Shown here: positions 44,801 through 56,172 of the stretch, piece after piece
How the letters are laid out: each line of letters opens with the position of its first letter
Position numbering within the stretch: the stretch's first letter is position 1
NCBI RefSeq assembly: GCF_002575655.3
Contig: NC_053037.3
Span: 450,461,793-450,525,792, forward strand
DNA: 64,000 nucleotides
Source: Aegilops tauschii subsp. strangulata
Lineage: Eukaryota; Streptophyta; Magnoliopsida; Poales; Poaceae
Direction: 5' to 3'
The notes under the pieces: generated by a model
What the model saw: the letters and a program-made list of their open reading frames with translations, nothing else
What the model was told of the DNA's origin: nothing
The model's database searches: none
Made by a program: the position numbers and the translations under genes

Positions 44801-45525
44801 CAGATACAACCCGGTGATCGCTCTCTAACAGGGCGACGAGGAGGGGATTGCCGGGTAGGATTATGCTATGCGATGCTACTTGGAGGACTTCAATCTACTC
44901 TCTTCTACATGCTGCAAGATGGAGATGTCCAGAAGCTTAGTCTTCGACAGGACTAGCTATCCCCCTCTTATTCCGGCATTCTGCAGTTCAGTCCACTGAT
45001 ATGCCTCTTTACTCATATACCCATGCATATGTAGTGTAGCTCCTTGCTTGCGAGTACTTTGGATGAGTACTCACGGTTGCTTCTCTCCCTCCTTTTCCCC
45101 CTTTCCTTTCTATCTGGTTGTCGCAACCAGATGTTGGAGTCCAGGAGCCAGACGCCACCGTCGACGACGACTCCCACGGCACTGGAGGTGCCTACTACTA
45201 CGTGCAGGCCGCTGACGACGACCAGGAGTAGTTAGGAGGTCCCAGGCAGGAGGCCTTGCCTTTTCGATCGTTGCTACTTTTGTGCTAGCCTTCTTAAGGC
45301 AAACTTGTTTAACTTATGTCTGTACTCAGATATTGTTGCTTCCGCTGACTCGTCTATGATCGAGCACTTGTATTCGAGCCCTCGAGGCCCCTGGCTTGTA
45401 TTATAATGCTTGTATGACTTACTTATGTTTTAGAGTTGTGTTGTGATATCTTCCCGTGAGTCCCTGATCATGATCGTACACATTTGCGTGCATGATTAGT
45501 GTACGGTCAAATCGGGGGCGTCACA
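41816..45525 (+). repeat. 5' LTR of young Gypsy
   Basis: 3710 bp, TGTAACACCCTGAGAATCAT to GGGGGCGTCACA. It contains a GC-rich block (about 42140-43190), an almost gapless 12-bp inverted repeat at 43124-43149, a second inverted repeat (CGTGATCACC/GGTGATCACG) near 44093-44117, and a TTCGAA palindrome region near 44700. Frames open within the LTR on both strands occur in both copies and show no known domain. Confidence 0.95.
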
Positions 45526-45528
45526 AGT

Positions 45529-45540
45529 TGGTATCAGAGC
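45529..45540 (+). other. PBS of young Gypsy (tRNA-iMet)
   Basis: TGGTATCAGAGC, an exact complement to the 3' end of plant initiator tRNA-Met, three bases after the LTR. Confidence 0.93.
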
Positions 45541-45859
45541 CGACTGCCTGTAGGAACCCCCCTTCCACACTCCTTGGCCGAAGTCGAGTCTAGTCATTGC
45601 AAAACTTTTACTAACATGACTGTGCGGCTTACGGGCCCACGTCGCCATTGGGTGGTACTAGGATCTTTTACTCCTCGACCTTTACTCTGGGACTCTGAAC
45701 TCTCTTCTACTCGGGTTAAACGAATTTACTAACTCTAACACTAGGATCCCGTGACCGCGTTCACCCCTAAGATGGATAAGCCATAGTTGTTTCTTAGAAT
45801 AGTATTTTGAACAATTCACACACTGTCATTTGACTCCTTTGAAACGTCTTTGCTTTCAG

Positions 45860-46618
45860 ATGGAACCCTCGAGGCAGGTCGTGCGCCACACGACGGCCAT
45901 TGGTGCCTCGGGATCACCTGCGGTGCTAGCTGAGATGATGACCTATCTGGGTTATCGCTGGCACCCTGAGTACACCGTCTACGAGGAGTACCAGGACTTT
46001 AACCAGGAGCAGTACCGTGCCATCGTCCACCTCTACTCTCGGGAGTACGACTCCACTACTGTGCTGCACACCGCACATGGTGTTGGTGTGACCATCGATA
46101 TGGCTGTCCACGATGCAGCCTATGCTGCTCTGACCCGTCTTCGTGGAGAGTATCGGGAGTTGGACACCTCCCCTTTCAGGCACATTGCTATCGCCTCTGA
46201 TGTTGGTGCAGAGGGATACTATACTGCTGCCTACTCCACTGTCACCCGAGAGCCCTTCTACCATCAGCACCTGGTTCTGCATGCTGATGGGCTGGATCGA
46301 GCTAACCGAGCTCTTCGCCACGAGATGTACACCACCCGTCAGCACCTTTACCGTGCTCTGACGCTGCTGCACCCCTTTGTCCGGTCTGGACAGGTACCGC
46401 GTTCTGCGATCTACCCAGCCAGGACCGTGATGCCCCACGGTGTCGGTTGGCCAGAGGTGGGAGGCTACTCTCCCGCACTTGGTCCTCTTCTGCCACCTGA
46501 GCGTCGGGCTCTACACCTGAGTATCCGCGGCCCCCAGTCTGCTGACGTGGAGAGCTATCCGTTGCCTCACTACCAGCTGTCGGGCTACGATTACCTCCAC
46601 AGTACCTCTTGGGACTGA
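45860..46618 (+). CDS. Extra ORF upstream of gag
   Basis: Unbroken 252-codon frame from ATG 45860. A further in-frame ATG at 45830 precedes a TTGCTTTCAG acceptor-like sequence, so I prefer the start just after it. The product has no enzyme motif I recognise. Residues about 20-90 (SGSPAVLAEMMTYLGYRWHP, YRAIVHLYSREYDSTT, HGVGVTIDMAVHDAAYAALT) show the spacing of a double-stranded RNA-binding fold: a helix, strands, a GxG turn, then an Ala-rich helix. That is only a pattern resemblance. The C-terminal half is Pro/Tyr-rich. As far as I recall, similar ORFs sit in the same place in other Triticeae Gypsy elements. It is intact in a very young copy, so it probably contributes to the element. Confidence 0.75.
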   Translation: MEPSRQVVRHTTAIGASGSPAVLAEMMTYLGYRWHPEYTVYEEYQDFNQEQYRAIVHLYSREYDSTTVLHTAHGVGVTIDMAVHDAAYAALTRLRGEYRELDTSPFRHIAIASDVGAEGYYTAAYSTVTREPFYHQHLVLHADGLDRANRALRHEMYTTRQHLYRALTLLHPFVRSGQVPRSAIYPARTVMPHGVGWPEVGGYSPALGPLLPPERRALHLSIRGPQSADVESYPLPHYQLSGYDYLHSTSWD

Positions 46619-46841
46619 TGTAGGCTTGTTTGTAGTGTTAAAGGCATTCGCCGCGAGCCTGTGTGCCGCCTATGATGTTTTAGTCTATGTACTGAACTCT
46701 ATGCATGACCCCTTTTGTAAGCTATGCCGACTACTATGTAGTAGCTATCGTGCTCCTTTCATTATGCATGTTTCATCATGAATGATTCTTGTCATTGCCA
46801 ATTTTCTCAATGCTGAACTACCCCTGTTATATATTAGCAGG

Positions 46842-49800
46842 ATGGTTAGACCAGGTGGTCGTGGTCGTGGTGGCGATGCCCCACCACCACCTGAGTACAT
46901 GGCTGGTATGATCCAACAGTTTGAACTGAACCGCCAATTCATGGAAAATATGATGGCTCAGTTTCCTCGCCCCAATATGAACCAGCAGCCAGCCCAAGTG
47001 ACTCTTCAAGATTTCATACGCCTCAACCCAACCATCTACCGCAGCTCAACTCAGCCTTTGGATGCTGATGACTGGCTCCGTGACATCACCTATGAGATGG
47101 AGTCTGCTGATGTAGCCCCTGCCAGCTATGTCACCTTTGCTTCCTTCTTCTTGAAGGGACTCGCAGCTCAATGGTGGGACAGCCACAGGCGTACTCTGCC
47201 AGCTGGAACAATCATCACATGGCCAGACTTCCAAGCTGCTTTCCGTGCCCGCTTCATTCCTCAGGGAGTCATGGACCGGAAGAAGCGTGAGTTCCGCAAC
47301 CTCACCCAAGGCAACAAAACTGTTGAAGCTTATCAGCGGGAGTTTCTGGACTTGTCCCGCTATGCTGAAGAAGACATTGCAACTGATGCACGCAGACAGG
47401 AGAAGTTCCGTGATGGCCTTCAAGCTGACATCAAGCTCGCACTTCTAGTGCATGACTTTGCTGATTTCGCCACCTTGGTGAATAAGGCCATCAATGTCGA
47501 GACTGGTCTGCAGGAATACCAGAGCTCTCAGAGGCGCAACCGTGACACGGGCTCATCTTCGGGCTCGCCCTCACAGAAGCGTAAGATATGGATCCCGAAC
47601 AGCATGTATCGTCCAAATGCACCTGCTCCAAGGAAATCTTATGCTGCACCGCGTCTGCCTCCTCCACCATCTAGGCAGTCAAAGCTACCAACTCCCCCAC
47701 CTGGGGCTCCTGTTCCCACTCCCGATAATGGTCTGTGCTTCAAGTGTGGTCAACCGGGTCACTTTGCCAGGAACTGCTATCAGAACCAGAATCAACTGGC
47801 CCTTCCAGCAGCTGGCCGTGGTAACAACCAGCCCCGCAACAACAATGCTAAGTCTCATGGTCGTGCTCATGCCAACCACGTTGATCTCAGCGAAGCTCAA
47901 GACCAGCCTGCTACTGTGATGGGTACACTCCTCGTAAATTCAGTACCAGCATCCGTTTTATTTGATACAGGAGCATCCCACTCATTCATTTCAGCAGAAT
48001 TTGCATTCCTGCATGGCATTAATTACGAAGAGATAAACACTCCGCTAGTGGTACACACCCCTGCGGGCCAATGTCAAACCTCTATGGTTAGTCACGACGT
48101 TACTGTTGAAATTGAAGGACTGGAATTTCTTGTCTCTCCCATCGTACTGAAGTCCTGTAGCATTGATCTCATTCTGGGAATGAATTGGTTAAAAGCGCAT
48201 ACTGCTTCAATCGTTTGCACCACTAAGGCCGTCCATCTGCTACACCCTTCAGATGAGATAGTTACTTACCAAGCCCATCTGGTGCAAAATGCCGAGGCAA
48301 GGCTCTATGCATTGAATGCATTGAACGCTGCACCACTCGAGGGCATTGAAAACATTCCCGTCGTGCGTGAATTCCTCGACGTCTTCCCTGAAGAACTTCC
48401 GGGGATTCCCCCTGCTAGAGCTGTCGAATTCATCATCGACTTGAAACCAGGCACCACTCCTATAGCCAAGCGACCCTACAAAATGCCGTCGCATGAACTC
48501 CTTGAGCTTAAGGAGGAAATCGACAAGTCTCTTCGCAAAGGATTCATTCGCCCAAGTTGCTCTCCTTGGGGAGCACCTTCTCTCTTTGTCAAGAAGAAGG
48601 ATGGGACAAACCGGTTAGTTCAAGACTACCGTCCTATAAACCAAGCTACCATTCAGAATAAATACCCTCTTCCTCGGATCAATGATCTGTATGATCAACT
48701 GGCGGGTTCGTCAGTGTTCTCTAAGCTCGACTTGAGGTTGGGCTACCACCAGATCCGTGTTCGCGAAGAGGATATCCCAAAGACCGCCTTCGTGACTCGC
48801 TATGGTTCATACGAGTACACCGTCATGTCTTTCGGTTTAACCAATGCTCCAGCCACCTTCTCTCGTCTGATGAACTACATATTCATGGATTACCTCGACA
48901 AGTTCGTCGTGGTTTATCTGGATGATATCCTGATATTCTCCAAGAACGAAGAAGAACATGCTGAACATCTTCGACTTGTGCTGGAAAAGCTACGAGAACA
49001 TCAACTATATGCCAAGTTCTCCAAATGTGAATTCTGGCTACCCGAAGTAACCTATCTTGGGCATGTCATCTCTAAGGATGGTATTGCCGTCAACCCTGAA
49101 CGAGTTCAGGCTATTCTTGATTGGACTCCTCCCAAGAACGTTAAGCAAGTCAGAAGTTTTCTCGGTCTCGCCAGCTATTGCCGTCGATTTGTCGAGAACT
49201 TCTCTAAGATCGCCAGGCCTCTGACTAACCTGTTGCATAAGGGCGTCAAGTTCCAATGGACAGACAAATGTCAGGAAAGTTTCCAAGCACTCAAAGACAA
49301 GTTGACTTCTGCTCCAGTTCTAGCTCCACCTGATACTAAGAAGGACTTTGTCATTTACTGCGACGCTTCCCGTCAAGGATTAGGCTGTGTCCTAATGCAA
49401 GACCGCAAAGTGATTGCTTATGCCTCTCGACAATTGCGCCCTCACGAAGAGAACTACCCAGTTCACGACCTCGAACTTGCTGCCGTCATTCATGCGCTGA
49501 AGCAGTGGCGACATTACCTTCTCGGTAATCGTTGCGAGATCTTCACTGACCACCAAAGTCTGAAGTATCTGTTTACTCAGCCAGATCTGAACCTCCGTCA
49601 ACAGAGATGGATGGAGCTTGTTGCAGACTTTGACTTGGGTATTTCCTATACGCCAGGCAAGGCTAATGTAATGGCTGATGCCTTGAGCCGCAAGTCTTAC
49701 TGCAACCACCTTCAGGTTCACAAAGTTCAGCCCTCGCTTGTTGAGGAATTCAGGAAGCTGAACCTCCATATTTTTCCTCCGGGTGCACTCGCTCCCCCTC

Positions 49801-51320
49801 CTAAACAATTTGGCAAGGTGAACCTCCACGTTGTTACCCAGGGTTCCCTCAATACCCTAGTTGCTAAACCAGATCTCGAGGACAACATCAAAAGGCTACA
49901 GAAGTATGACTCTGAAGCCTACAAGATTAAGCGCTACCTCGCAGAAGGAAGGCCCTCATTCTTCACCATTTCTGAAGATGGCGCCCTATACTTCAAGGGC
50001 CGCCTAGTGGTGCCATGTGCAGAGAAAAACCTGGATATGACACAGGAAGTTATGAAAGAAGCTCATGATACGCCTCTAAGTATCCATCCGGGTAGTACAA
50101 AGATGTACCAAGATATCCGCCAGAGATTCTGGTGGACTAATATGAAGCAAGACATTGCTCGTTATGTTGCTGAGTGTGACGTTTGCCGTCGCATCAAAGC
50201 AGAACATCAAAGGCCTGCTGGAACTCTGCAACCTATCTCTATTCCTGAATGGAAATGGGACCATGTTGAGATGGACTTCGTCACTGGATTTCCCAAATCG
50301 CAGAAAGGTAATGATGCTATTCTTGTCGTCATTGACCGGCTTTCCAAAGTTGCACATTTTCTGGCGGTCAAAGAAACGATCACTGCTAGCCAGTTGGCAA
50401 CGCTCTATATGTCCAGGATTGTTTCACTCCACGGTATTCCATTGGTTATCAGCTCAGACCGTGGCAGCTTATTCACTTCAAGATTCTGGGCAAGTTTCCA
50501 AGAAGCAATGGGAACTCATCTGTCATTCAGTACTGCGTTTCATCCTCAATCGCAAGGACAAGTTGAACGCGTCAATCAAGTTCTCGAAGACATGCTTCGA
50601 GCTTGCATTATTTCCTTCGGCAAGAAATGGGAGGAATCTCTCCCGTATGCTGAGTTCTCTTATAATAATAGCTATCAAGCTAGTCTGAAGATGGCCCCCT
50701 TCGAAGTGTTATATGGACGAAAGTGCCGAACCCCTCTGAACTGGCCAGAAACTGGGGAACGTACACTCTTTGGTCCGGATATTATCCAAGATGCCGAAGA
50801 ACAAGTCCGCATTATTCGCGAGAATCTCAAGACTGCTCAGTCACGTCAGAAGAGTCAGTATGACCGTCATCATAAAGACATGGTCTATCAACCTGGCGAA
50901 AAGGCTTATCTTCGAGTCACACCTATGAAGGGTGCTCACCGCTTCGGGATCAAGGGCAAACTAGCTCCTCGCTATATTGGCCCATTCACTATTCTCGAAA
51001 GGCGTGGAAAAGTGGCATACCAACTGGAACTACCGCCGAACCTTTCTCAGGTTCACGATGTGTTCCATGTGTCACAGCTCCGCCGTTGCTTCAAGAATCC
51101 AATCCGAGCTGTGGATCACGAAGTGCTCAAATTGCAGCAAGACCTCTCCTATAAGGAGCATCCGGTCCGCATTCTCGACCAAGCTGAACGCCGCACACGT
51201 CAGAAGGCGATCAAGTTTCTCAAAGTCCAGTGGTCGCACCATTCTGAAGATGAGGCCACTTGGGAACGAGAGGATCGTCTGCGCGAAGAATACCCCGCAC
51301 TGTTTCCTTCTACCTCCTAA
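46842..51320 (+). CDS. Gypsy gag-pol polyprotein, intact
   Basis: 1492 codons from ATG 46842, preceded by ATATTAGCAGG, an acceptor-like site; an in-frame ATG at 46782 would add 20 residues. Retrotransposon gag includes [10 protein letters not shown] and [12 protein letters not shown], then zinc knuckle [14 protein letters not shown] (about residue 299), protease [11 protein letters not shown] (about 373), RT with YLDD (about 690), RNase [11 protein letters not shown] (about 838), and integrase with the HHCC region (about 1078-1114) and acidic triad near 1142, 1204 and 1240. The GPF/Y-like segment ([20 protein letters not shown]) and a chromodomain-like end (about 1450-1485, with [15 protein letters not shown]) follow. 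It should give particle proteins and copy and integrate the element in the nucleus. No stop or frameshift is seen. Confidence 0.95.
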   Translation: MVRPGGRGRGGDAPPPPEYMAGMIQQFELNRQFMENMMAQFPRPNMNQQPAQVTLQDFIRLNPTIYRSSTQPLDADDWLRDITYEMESADVAPASYVTFASFFLKGLAAQWWDSHRRTLPAGTIITWPDFQAAFRARFIPQGVMDRKKREFRNLTQGNKTVEAYQREFLDLSRYAEEDIATDARRQEKFRDGLQADIKLALLVHDFADFATLVNKAINVETGLQEYQSSQRRNRDTGSSSGSPSQKRKIWIPNSMYRPNAPAPRKSYAAPRLPPPPSRQSKLPTPPPGAPVPTPDNGLCFKCGQPGHFARNCYQNQNQLALPAAGRGNNQPRNNNAKSHGRAHANHVDLSEAQDQPATVMGTLLVNSVPASVLFDTGASHSFISAEFAFLHGINYEEINTPLVVHTPAGQCQTSMVSHDVTVEIEGLEFLVSPIVLKSCSIDLILGMNWLKAHTASIVCTTKAVHLLHPSDEIVTYQAHLVQNAEARLYALNALNAAPLEGIENIPVVREFLDVFPEELPGIPPARAVEFIIDLKPGTTPIAKRPYKMPSHELLELKEEIDKSLRKGFIRPSCSPWGAPSLFVKKKDGTNRLVQDYRPINQATIQNKYPLPRINDLYDQLAGSSVFSKLDLRLGYHQIRVREEDIPKTAFVTRYGSYEYTVMSFGLTNAPATFSRLMNYIFMDYLDKFVVVYLDDILIFSKNEEEHAEHLRLVLEKLREHQLYAKFSKCEFWLPEVTYLGHVISKDGIAVNPERVQAILDWTPPKNVKQVRSFLGLASYCRRFVENFSKIARPLTNLLHKGVKFQWTDKCQESFQALKDKLTSAPVLAPPDTKKDFVIYCDASRQGLGCVLMQDRKVIAYASRQLRPHEENYPVHDLELAAVIHALKQWRHYLLGNRCEIFTDHQSLKYLFTQPDLNLRQQRWMELVADFDLGISYTPGKANVMADALSRKSYCNHLQVHKVQPSLVEEFRKLNLHIFPPGALAPPPKQFGKVNLHVVTQGSLNTLVAKPDLEDNIKRLQKYDSEAYKIKRYLAEGRPSFFTISEDGALYFKGRLVVPCAEKNLDMTQEVMKEAHDTPLSIHPGSTKMYQDIRQRFWWTNMKQDIARYVAECDVCRRIKAEHQRPAGTLQPISIPEWKWDHVEMDFVTGFPKSQKGNDAILVVIDRLSKVAHFLAVKETITASQLATLYMSRIVSLHGIPLVISSDRGSLFTSRFWASFQEAMGTHLSFSTAFHPQSQGQVERVNQVLEDMLRACIISFGKKWEESLPYAEFSYNNSYQASLKMAPFEVLYGRKCRTPLNWPETGERTLFGPDIIQDAEEQVRIIRENLKTAQSRQKSQYDRHHKDMVYQPGEKAYLRVTPMKGAHRFGIKGKLAPRYIGPFTILERRGKVAYQLELPPNLSQVHDVFHVSQLRRCFKNPIRAVDHEVLKLQQDLSYKEHPVRILDQAERRTRQKAIKFLKVQWSHHSEDEATWEREDRLREEYPALFPSTS

Positions 51321-51355
51321 ATCTCGGGACGAGATTTCTTGTAGTGGAGGAGATT

Positions 51356-54300
51356 TGTAACACCCTGAGAATCATGCTACAGTAACCCCCTGTGATTAAG
51401 CTAATCATATTGCTAAACAGGGCTAGATCACATTTGAACCACACCCTTGTCAAACTCCTAGTTCAAACTTCAATTAAATTTAAAAGTGGAAAATAAAAGT
51501 TTTCAAAAATTCAAACAAAAATGTTCAGTGGGTTCTAAATAATACACTGGTAATTATGGTGGAGAAATCACATTTTTATAAAATGTCTAAATACTTTTAA
51601 ATGAAATAAAACAAAAAAGGAAATAAACAAATAAAAGGAAAACAGAAAACAGATCCCAGAAAAAAAAGGAAAAAGGGAAAAGACCCCCCTCCCCGCTGGG
51701 CCTCGGCCCAGCTGGCCGTCGACCCACCCTAGCCGGCCCACTCCCCCTCCCCGGTCGGGTCTCTATTCCCCCGACCCCGTCGCTACAGGAGGCTGGTCGC
51801 CGCCGGACCCCCCCTCGCCGGCGATGAACCCCGCGAGAGGATAAGGCTGCCACGCCTCGACTCCTCGATCCCCTCTCCAATCCCCCTGGCGTCCCCATCC
51901 ATTCCCCTCCTCCTCGCTCGCTCTCTTCCCTCCTCTGTCGTCCGAACGCCATCGCCGTGCCGTCACCGTGCTCGTGGCCACAAGCCTCCCCGGCGCTCGG
52001 GAGGATGTCGAGGAGCACCGCCGTCCTCTTCTGCACCGTATGCAAGCGCTAGGTTGAGCCGGAGTGCCTCGAGACGTCGCCGCCGGCCTTCTTCCCCAAC
52101 CACGGCCGTCGTCGTCCACCTCATCGATCTGCCTCGCCGGACCACCCCGCGCCCGCTTAGCACCTCTGCAGACCCCCCCTGTGAGCATCTCTCTCCTTCC
52201 CCTCACTCAACGCGCTCGATTGCGAGCTCTAGCAGCTGATCCGCCATCGGCCGAAAGCTTGCTCCGCCGCTCACCTCGCCGTTGCGGCCACAGCTCACGC
52301 AGCTGGCGTTTGAGCACGCCGTCGTGCTCAACATCTCCGTAGGAAGCCGTAGCACCCACTAGCTCTTTCCCGCATGCCCCCTGCGTCTTTCCCGTCAGTG
52401 CCGTGCTCTGGTCGCCGCCTCGGCTCATCGCCGGTGCCATTTCCGACCACCTCGGCACCTGCCGCTTGCCGCGCCCGATGCGCGCGAGCGTCAGCTCGTC
52501 ATAGGACCTAACCGCGCTCCAAATGGGCCACCGTGGGCGAAACCCGAGCTCACCCGCGCATCGCCGCCGCGTTGGAGCTCGCCGGAGCCCCTCTCCGGTG
52601 CCCTGCCGACGTGGCTGGCCTGGCCCACCCCCAGTGACCCTGCCAGTGGCCCCCACGGGCCCCAGTTGACTGGGTTGACCCAGTCAACTGCTGACTGGGC
52701 AGGCCCAGTCACTGACATGCGGGCCCCGCCGCAAAAATTAAAAAAAAAAGAAAAGAAAAAGAAAATGTTTTATAAATAAAAATAATTAGTTTAATTAATC
52801 TCTCACTGACAGGTGGGCCCAGTAGTTAATTAACTAAAAACTAATTAGTTTAATCCTCTGTTAACCCACTGTCTATGACAGGTGGGTCCCCCTTGTCAGT
52901 TTGACCAGTCAACCCGGACTGTTGACCGCTGATGTCACTCCTATGTCATGCTGACGTCATATCCCTTTTTTCTGTTAATTAGATAATTCCAGAAATTCAA
53001 ATAAACTTTGAAAATTCATATCTTTTAAACCGTAACTCGGATGAAAATGTTTTCTATATGAAAGTTGCTCAGAACGACGAGACGAATCCGAATACGCAGT
53101 CCGTTCGTCCACCACACCTCCCTAACCTATCGAACTAGCAACTTTCCCCCTCCGGTCCGTCTGTCCGAAAACGCGAAACATCGGGAATACCTCCCGGATG
53201 TTCCCCCCCTTCACCGGTACCACCTACTGTCGCGTTAGGGCACCCCTAGCACCGCTCATTGTCTTGTCACGCATCGTCTTGCTTATGTTTGCATTGTATT
53301 TACTGTTTCTTCCCCCTCTTCTCTCCGGTAGACTACGAGACCGACACTGCTGCTGCCCAGTTCGACTACGGAGTCGACGACCCCTCCTACTTGCCAGAGC
53401 AACCAGGCAAGCCCCCCCTTTGATCACCAGATATCGCCTACTCTAATCTCTACTGCTTGCATTAGAGTAGTGTAGCATGTTACTGCTTTTCGATATCCTA
53501 TTCTGATGCATAGCCTATCCTTGCTACTACTGTTGACACCTTTACCTGCAATCCTACATGCTTAGTCTAGGATGCTAGATTTCCATCAGTGGCCCTACAT
53601 TCTTGTCCGTCTGCTGTGCTATACTATCGGGCCGTGATCACCTGGGCGGTGATCACGGGCATATACTTATATACTATATACATGACACATGTGATGACTA
53701 AAGTCGGGTCGGCTCGTAGGAGTACCCGCAAGTGGATCTTTGCGGCGGAGCGACAGGGCAGGTTGAGACCGCCTAGGTAAGAGGTGGGCCTGGCCCTGGT
53801 CGGCGTTCGCGGATACTTAACACGCTTAACGAGATCTTGGTATTTGATCTGAGTCTGGCCATTTGGTCTATACGCACTAACCATCTACGTGGGAGTAGTT
53901 ATGGGTATCCCGACGTCGTGGTATCAGCCGAAGCTCTTTTGACGTCAGCGACTGAGTGGCGCGCGCCGTGTTGGACCGCTTTGACGTAACCGCCGTGATC
54001 GTGTGGGTTGCTAGGTCTGCTCGCGGCCGCGTTCGCAACGTGCAGGTGTGCTTAGGGCGATGGTCCCAGACCCCTGCGCGCATAGGTTTAGACCGGCGTG
54101 CTGACCTCTCTGTTGAGCCTAGGTGGGGCTGCGACGTGTTGATCTTACGAGGCCGGGCATGACCCAGAAAAGTGTGTCCGGCCAATTGGGATCGAGCGTG
54201 TTGGGTTATGTGGTGCACCCCTGCAGGGAAGTTTATCTATTCGAATAGCCGTGTCCCTCGGTAAAAGGACGACCCGGAGTTGTACCTTGAGCTTATGACA

Positions 54301-55066
54301 ACTAGAACTGGATACTGAATAAAATACACCCTTCCTAGTGCCAGATACAACCCGGTGATCGCTCTCTAACAGGGCGACGAGGAGGGGATTGCCGGGTAGG
54401 ATTATGCTATGCGATGCTACTTGGAGGACTTCAATCTACTCTCTTCTACATGCTGCAAGATGGAGATGTCCAGAAGCTTAGTCTTCGACAGGACTAGCTA
54501 TCCCCCTCTTATTCCGGCATTCTGCAGTTCAGTCCACTGATATGCCTCTTTACTCATATACCCATGCATATGTAGTGTAGCTCCTTGCTTGCGAGTACTT
54601 TGGATGAGTACTCACGGTTGCTTCTCTCCCTCCTTTTCCCCCTTTCCTTTCTATCTGGTTGTCGCAACCAGATGTTGGAGTCCAGGAGCCAGACGCCACC
54701 GTCGACGACGACTCCCACGGCACTGGAGGTGCCTACTACTACGTGCAGGCCGCTGACGACGACCAGGAGTAGTTAGGAGGTCCCAGGCAGGAGGCCTTGC
54801 CTTTTCGATCGTTGCTACTTTTGTGCTAGCCTTCTTAAGGCAAACTTGTTTAACTTATGTCTGTACTCAGATATTGTTGCTTCCGCTGACTCGTCTATGA
54901 TCGAGCACTTGTATTCGAGCCCTCGAGGCCCCTGGCTTGTATTATAATGCTTGTATGACTTACTTATGTTTTAGAGTTGTGTTGTGATATCTTCCCGTGA
55001 GTCCCTGATCATGATCGTACACATTTGCGTGCATGATTAGTGTACGGTCAAATCGGGGGCGTCACA
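51356..55066 (+). repeat. 3' LTR of young Gypsy
   Basis: 3711 bp, virtually identical to the 5' LTR. It is preceded by the purine-rich GTAGTGGAGGAGATT and followed at once by GCACATCATAATGAAC, which belongs to element B, upstream of the B/C junction. Confidence 0.95.
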
Positions 55067-55167
55067 GCACATCATAATGAACTTAGTTTTCTTGTGGGTT
55101 ATGAAGAAATGAAACGTATAACTAAGGATCTTCCAGAATTTATCCTTGATAAAGTTCTTGATTTTGA
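55067..55167 (+). repeat. Element B fragment, right copy
   Basis: Repeats 41132-41234 (GCACATCATAATGAACTTAG onward) before passing again into element C. It shows that the B/C fusion existed before the rearrangement that placed the Gypsy between its copies. Confidence 0.85.
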
Positions 55168-56172
55168 TCTAGAGGATAACCGATCCAGCTCGGTGTCCGC
55201 AGGCGTACCTGATCCGGAACGTATAGCTGGGGACGAGTCCGGAGTTCCATTGGCGCAAGCATTGCAGGATGTCGAGTTTGTGTGCGGCTCCAACGCCGCG
55301 GACTTTTTGGCCTCGGAGGGTATGATCTGCTTCGGTTCTGAGGCCGTTGCAGCAACAGGATCCATCTCCTGGGTGTGCTCCGATGACAGATTTAAGTCAC
55401 GTTCATCGGAGAGAGGGGGAGCGATCGCCGCGGTCTCAAATCCATCGAAGATCGAATCTCCACGGATATCCGCAACGTAATTCAAGCTTCCCAATCCGGC
55501 CTGATGGCCAGGGGCGTAGCTATCGATCTGCTCCAGATGGCCAAGCGAGTTGGCCCACAGTACGAAGCCGCCGAACACAAAAATCTGTCCGGGGAGGAAG
55601 GTTTCTCCTTGGACAGCGTCATTATCGACGATTGGAGGGGCCATCGAACCTCTCGTCGACGGCACATAGGAACTCTCAATGAAAGCACCAATGTCGGTGT
55701 CAAAACTAGCGGATCTCGGGTAGGGGGTCCCGAACTGTGCGACTAGGATCGATGGTAACAGGAGACGGGGGACACGATGTTTACCCAGGTTTGAGCCCTC
55801 TCTATGGAGGTAATACCGTACTTCCTCCTTGATTGATCTTGATGAATATGAGTATTACAAGAGTTGATCTACCACGAGATCGTAATGGCTAAACCCTAGG
55901 AGCCTAGCCTATGTGTATATGGTAATGAATCTGTCCCTATCCGGACTATGCTCTCCGGTTTATATAGGCACCAGAGAGATCTAGGGTTACATGGGGTCGG
56001 TTACATAAGAGGGAATCTTCATAGTCGATCGCCTAGCTTGCCTTCCACGCCAAGTAGAGTCCACTCCGGACACGGGTATAGTCTTCGGCCTTCATGTCTT
56101 CACAGCCCATCAGTCCGGCCCAACGAATAACAGGCCGGACGCCCGAGGACCCCTTAGTCCAGGACTCCCTCA
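55168..56172 (-). mobile_element. Gypsy-type element C, 5' end only
   Basis: Minus-strand: LTR from 56172 to 55692 (481 bp, TGAGGGAGTCCTGGACTAAG to TTTTGACACCGACA, TATA box TATATAAA near 55959-55966), a TTGGTGCTTTCATTGAGAG stretch where a PBS is expected, then the start of an ORF (ATG near 55644, MAPPIVDNDAVQGETFLPGQ) read down to about 55170. I recognise LTR and ORF as a common wheat Gypsy type but cannot give the family name with certainty. The 3' part of the element is absent. Confidence 0.8.
55170..55644 (-). pseudogene. Element C first ORF, truncated
   Basis: Open minus-strand frame with FAGG-free text IFVFGGFVLWANSLGHLEQI and DSYAPGHQAGLGSLNY, then a Ser/Pro-rich tail (SGSGTPADTELDRLSS). 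An upstream ATG at 55665 is also in frame. The frame then reads through into inverted element B sequence to 55099, giving a chimeric end with no meaning. The function of this ORF family is unknown to me. Confidence 0.55.

Larger units (their letters stand above)
41816..55066 (+). mobile_element. Complete young Gypsy chromovirus-type element
   Basis: 13,251 bp: LTRs of 3710 and 3711 bp, tRNA-iMet PBS (45529-45540), an extra ORF (45860-46618), uninterrupted gag-pol (46842-51320) and a polypurine tract (GTGGAGGAGAT, 51343-51353). The LTRs differ by four substitutions (near 42224, 42261, 43026, 44523) and one A indel (near 43201). At the commonly used grass rate of 1.3e-8 per site per year that is a few tens of thousands of years. 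Flanks do not match (CTGGG left, GCACA right). Integrase GPY and a chromodomain-like C-terminus suggest the Tekay/Del group. All visible parts for autonomy are present. Confidence 0.93.

Noticed and set aside
55099..55665. Complete 188-codon gene on the minus strand
   Set aside because: The last part is inverted element B sequence, so the frame is a chimera made by the B/C fusion.
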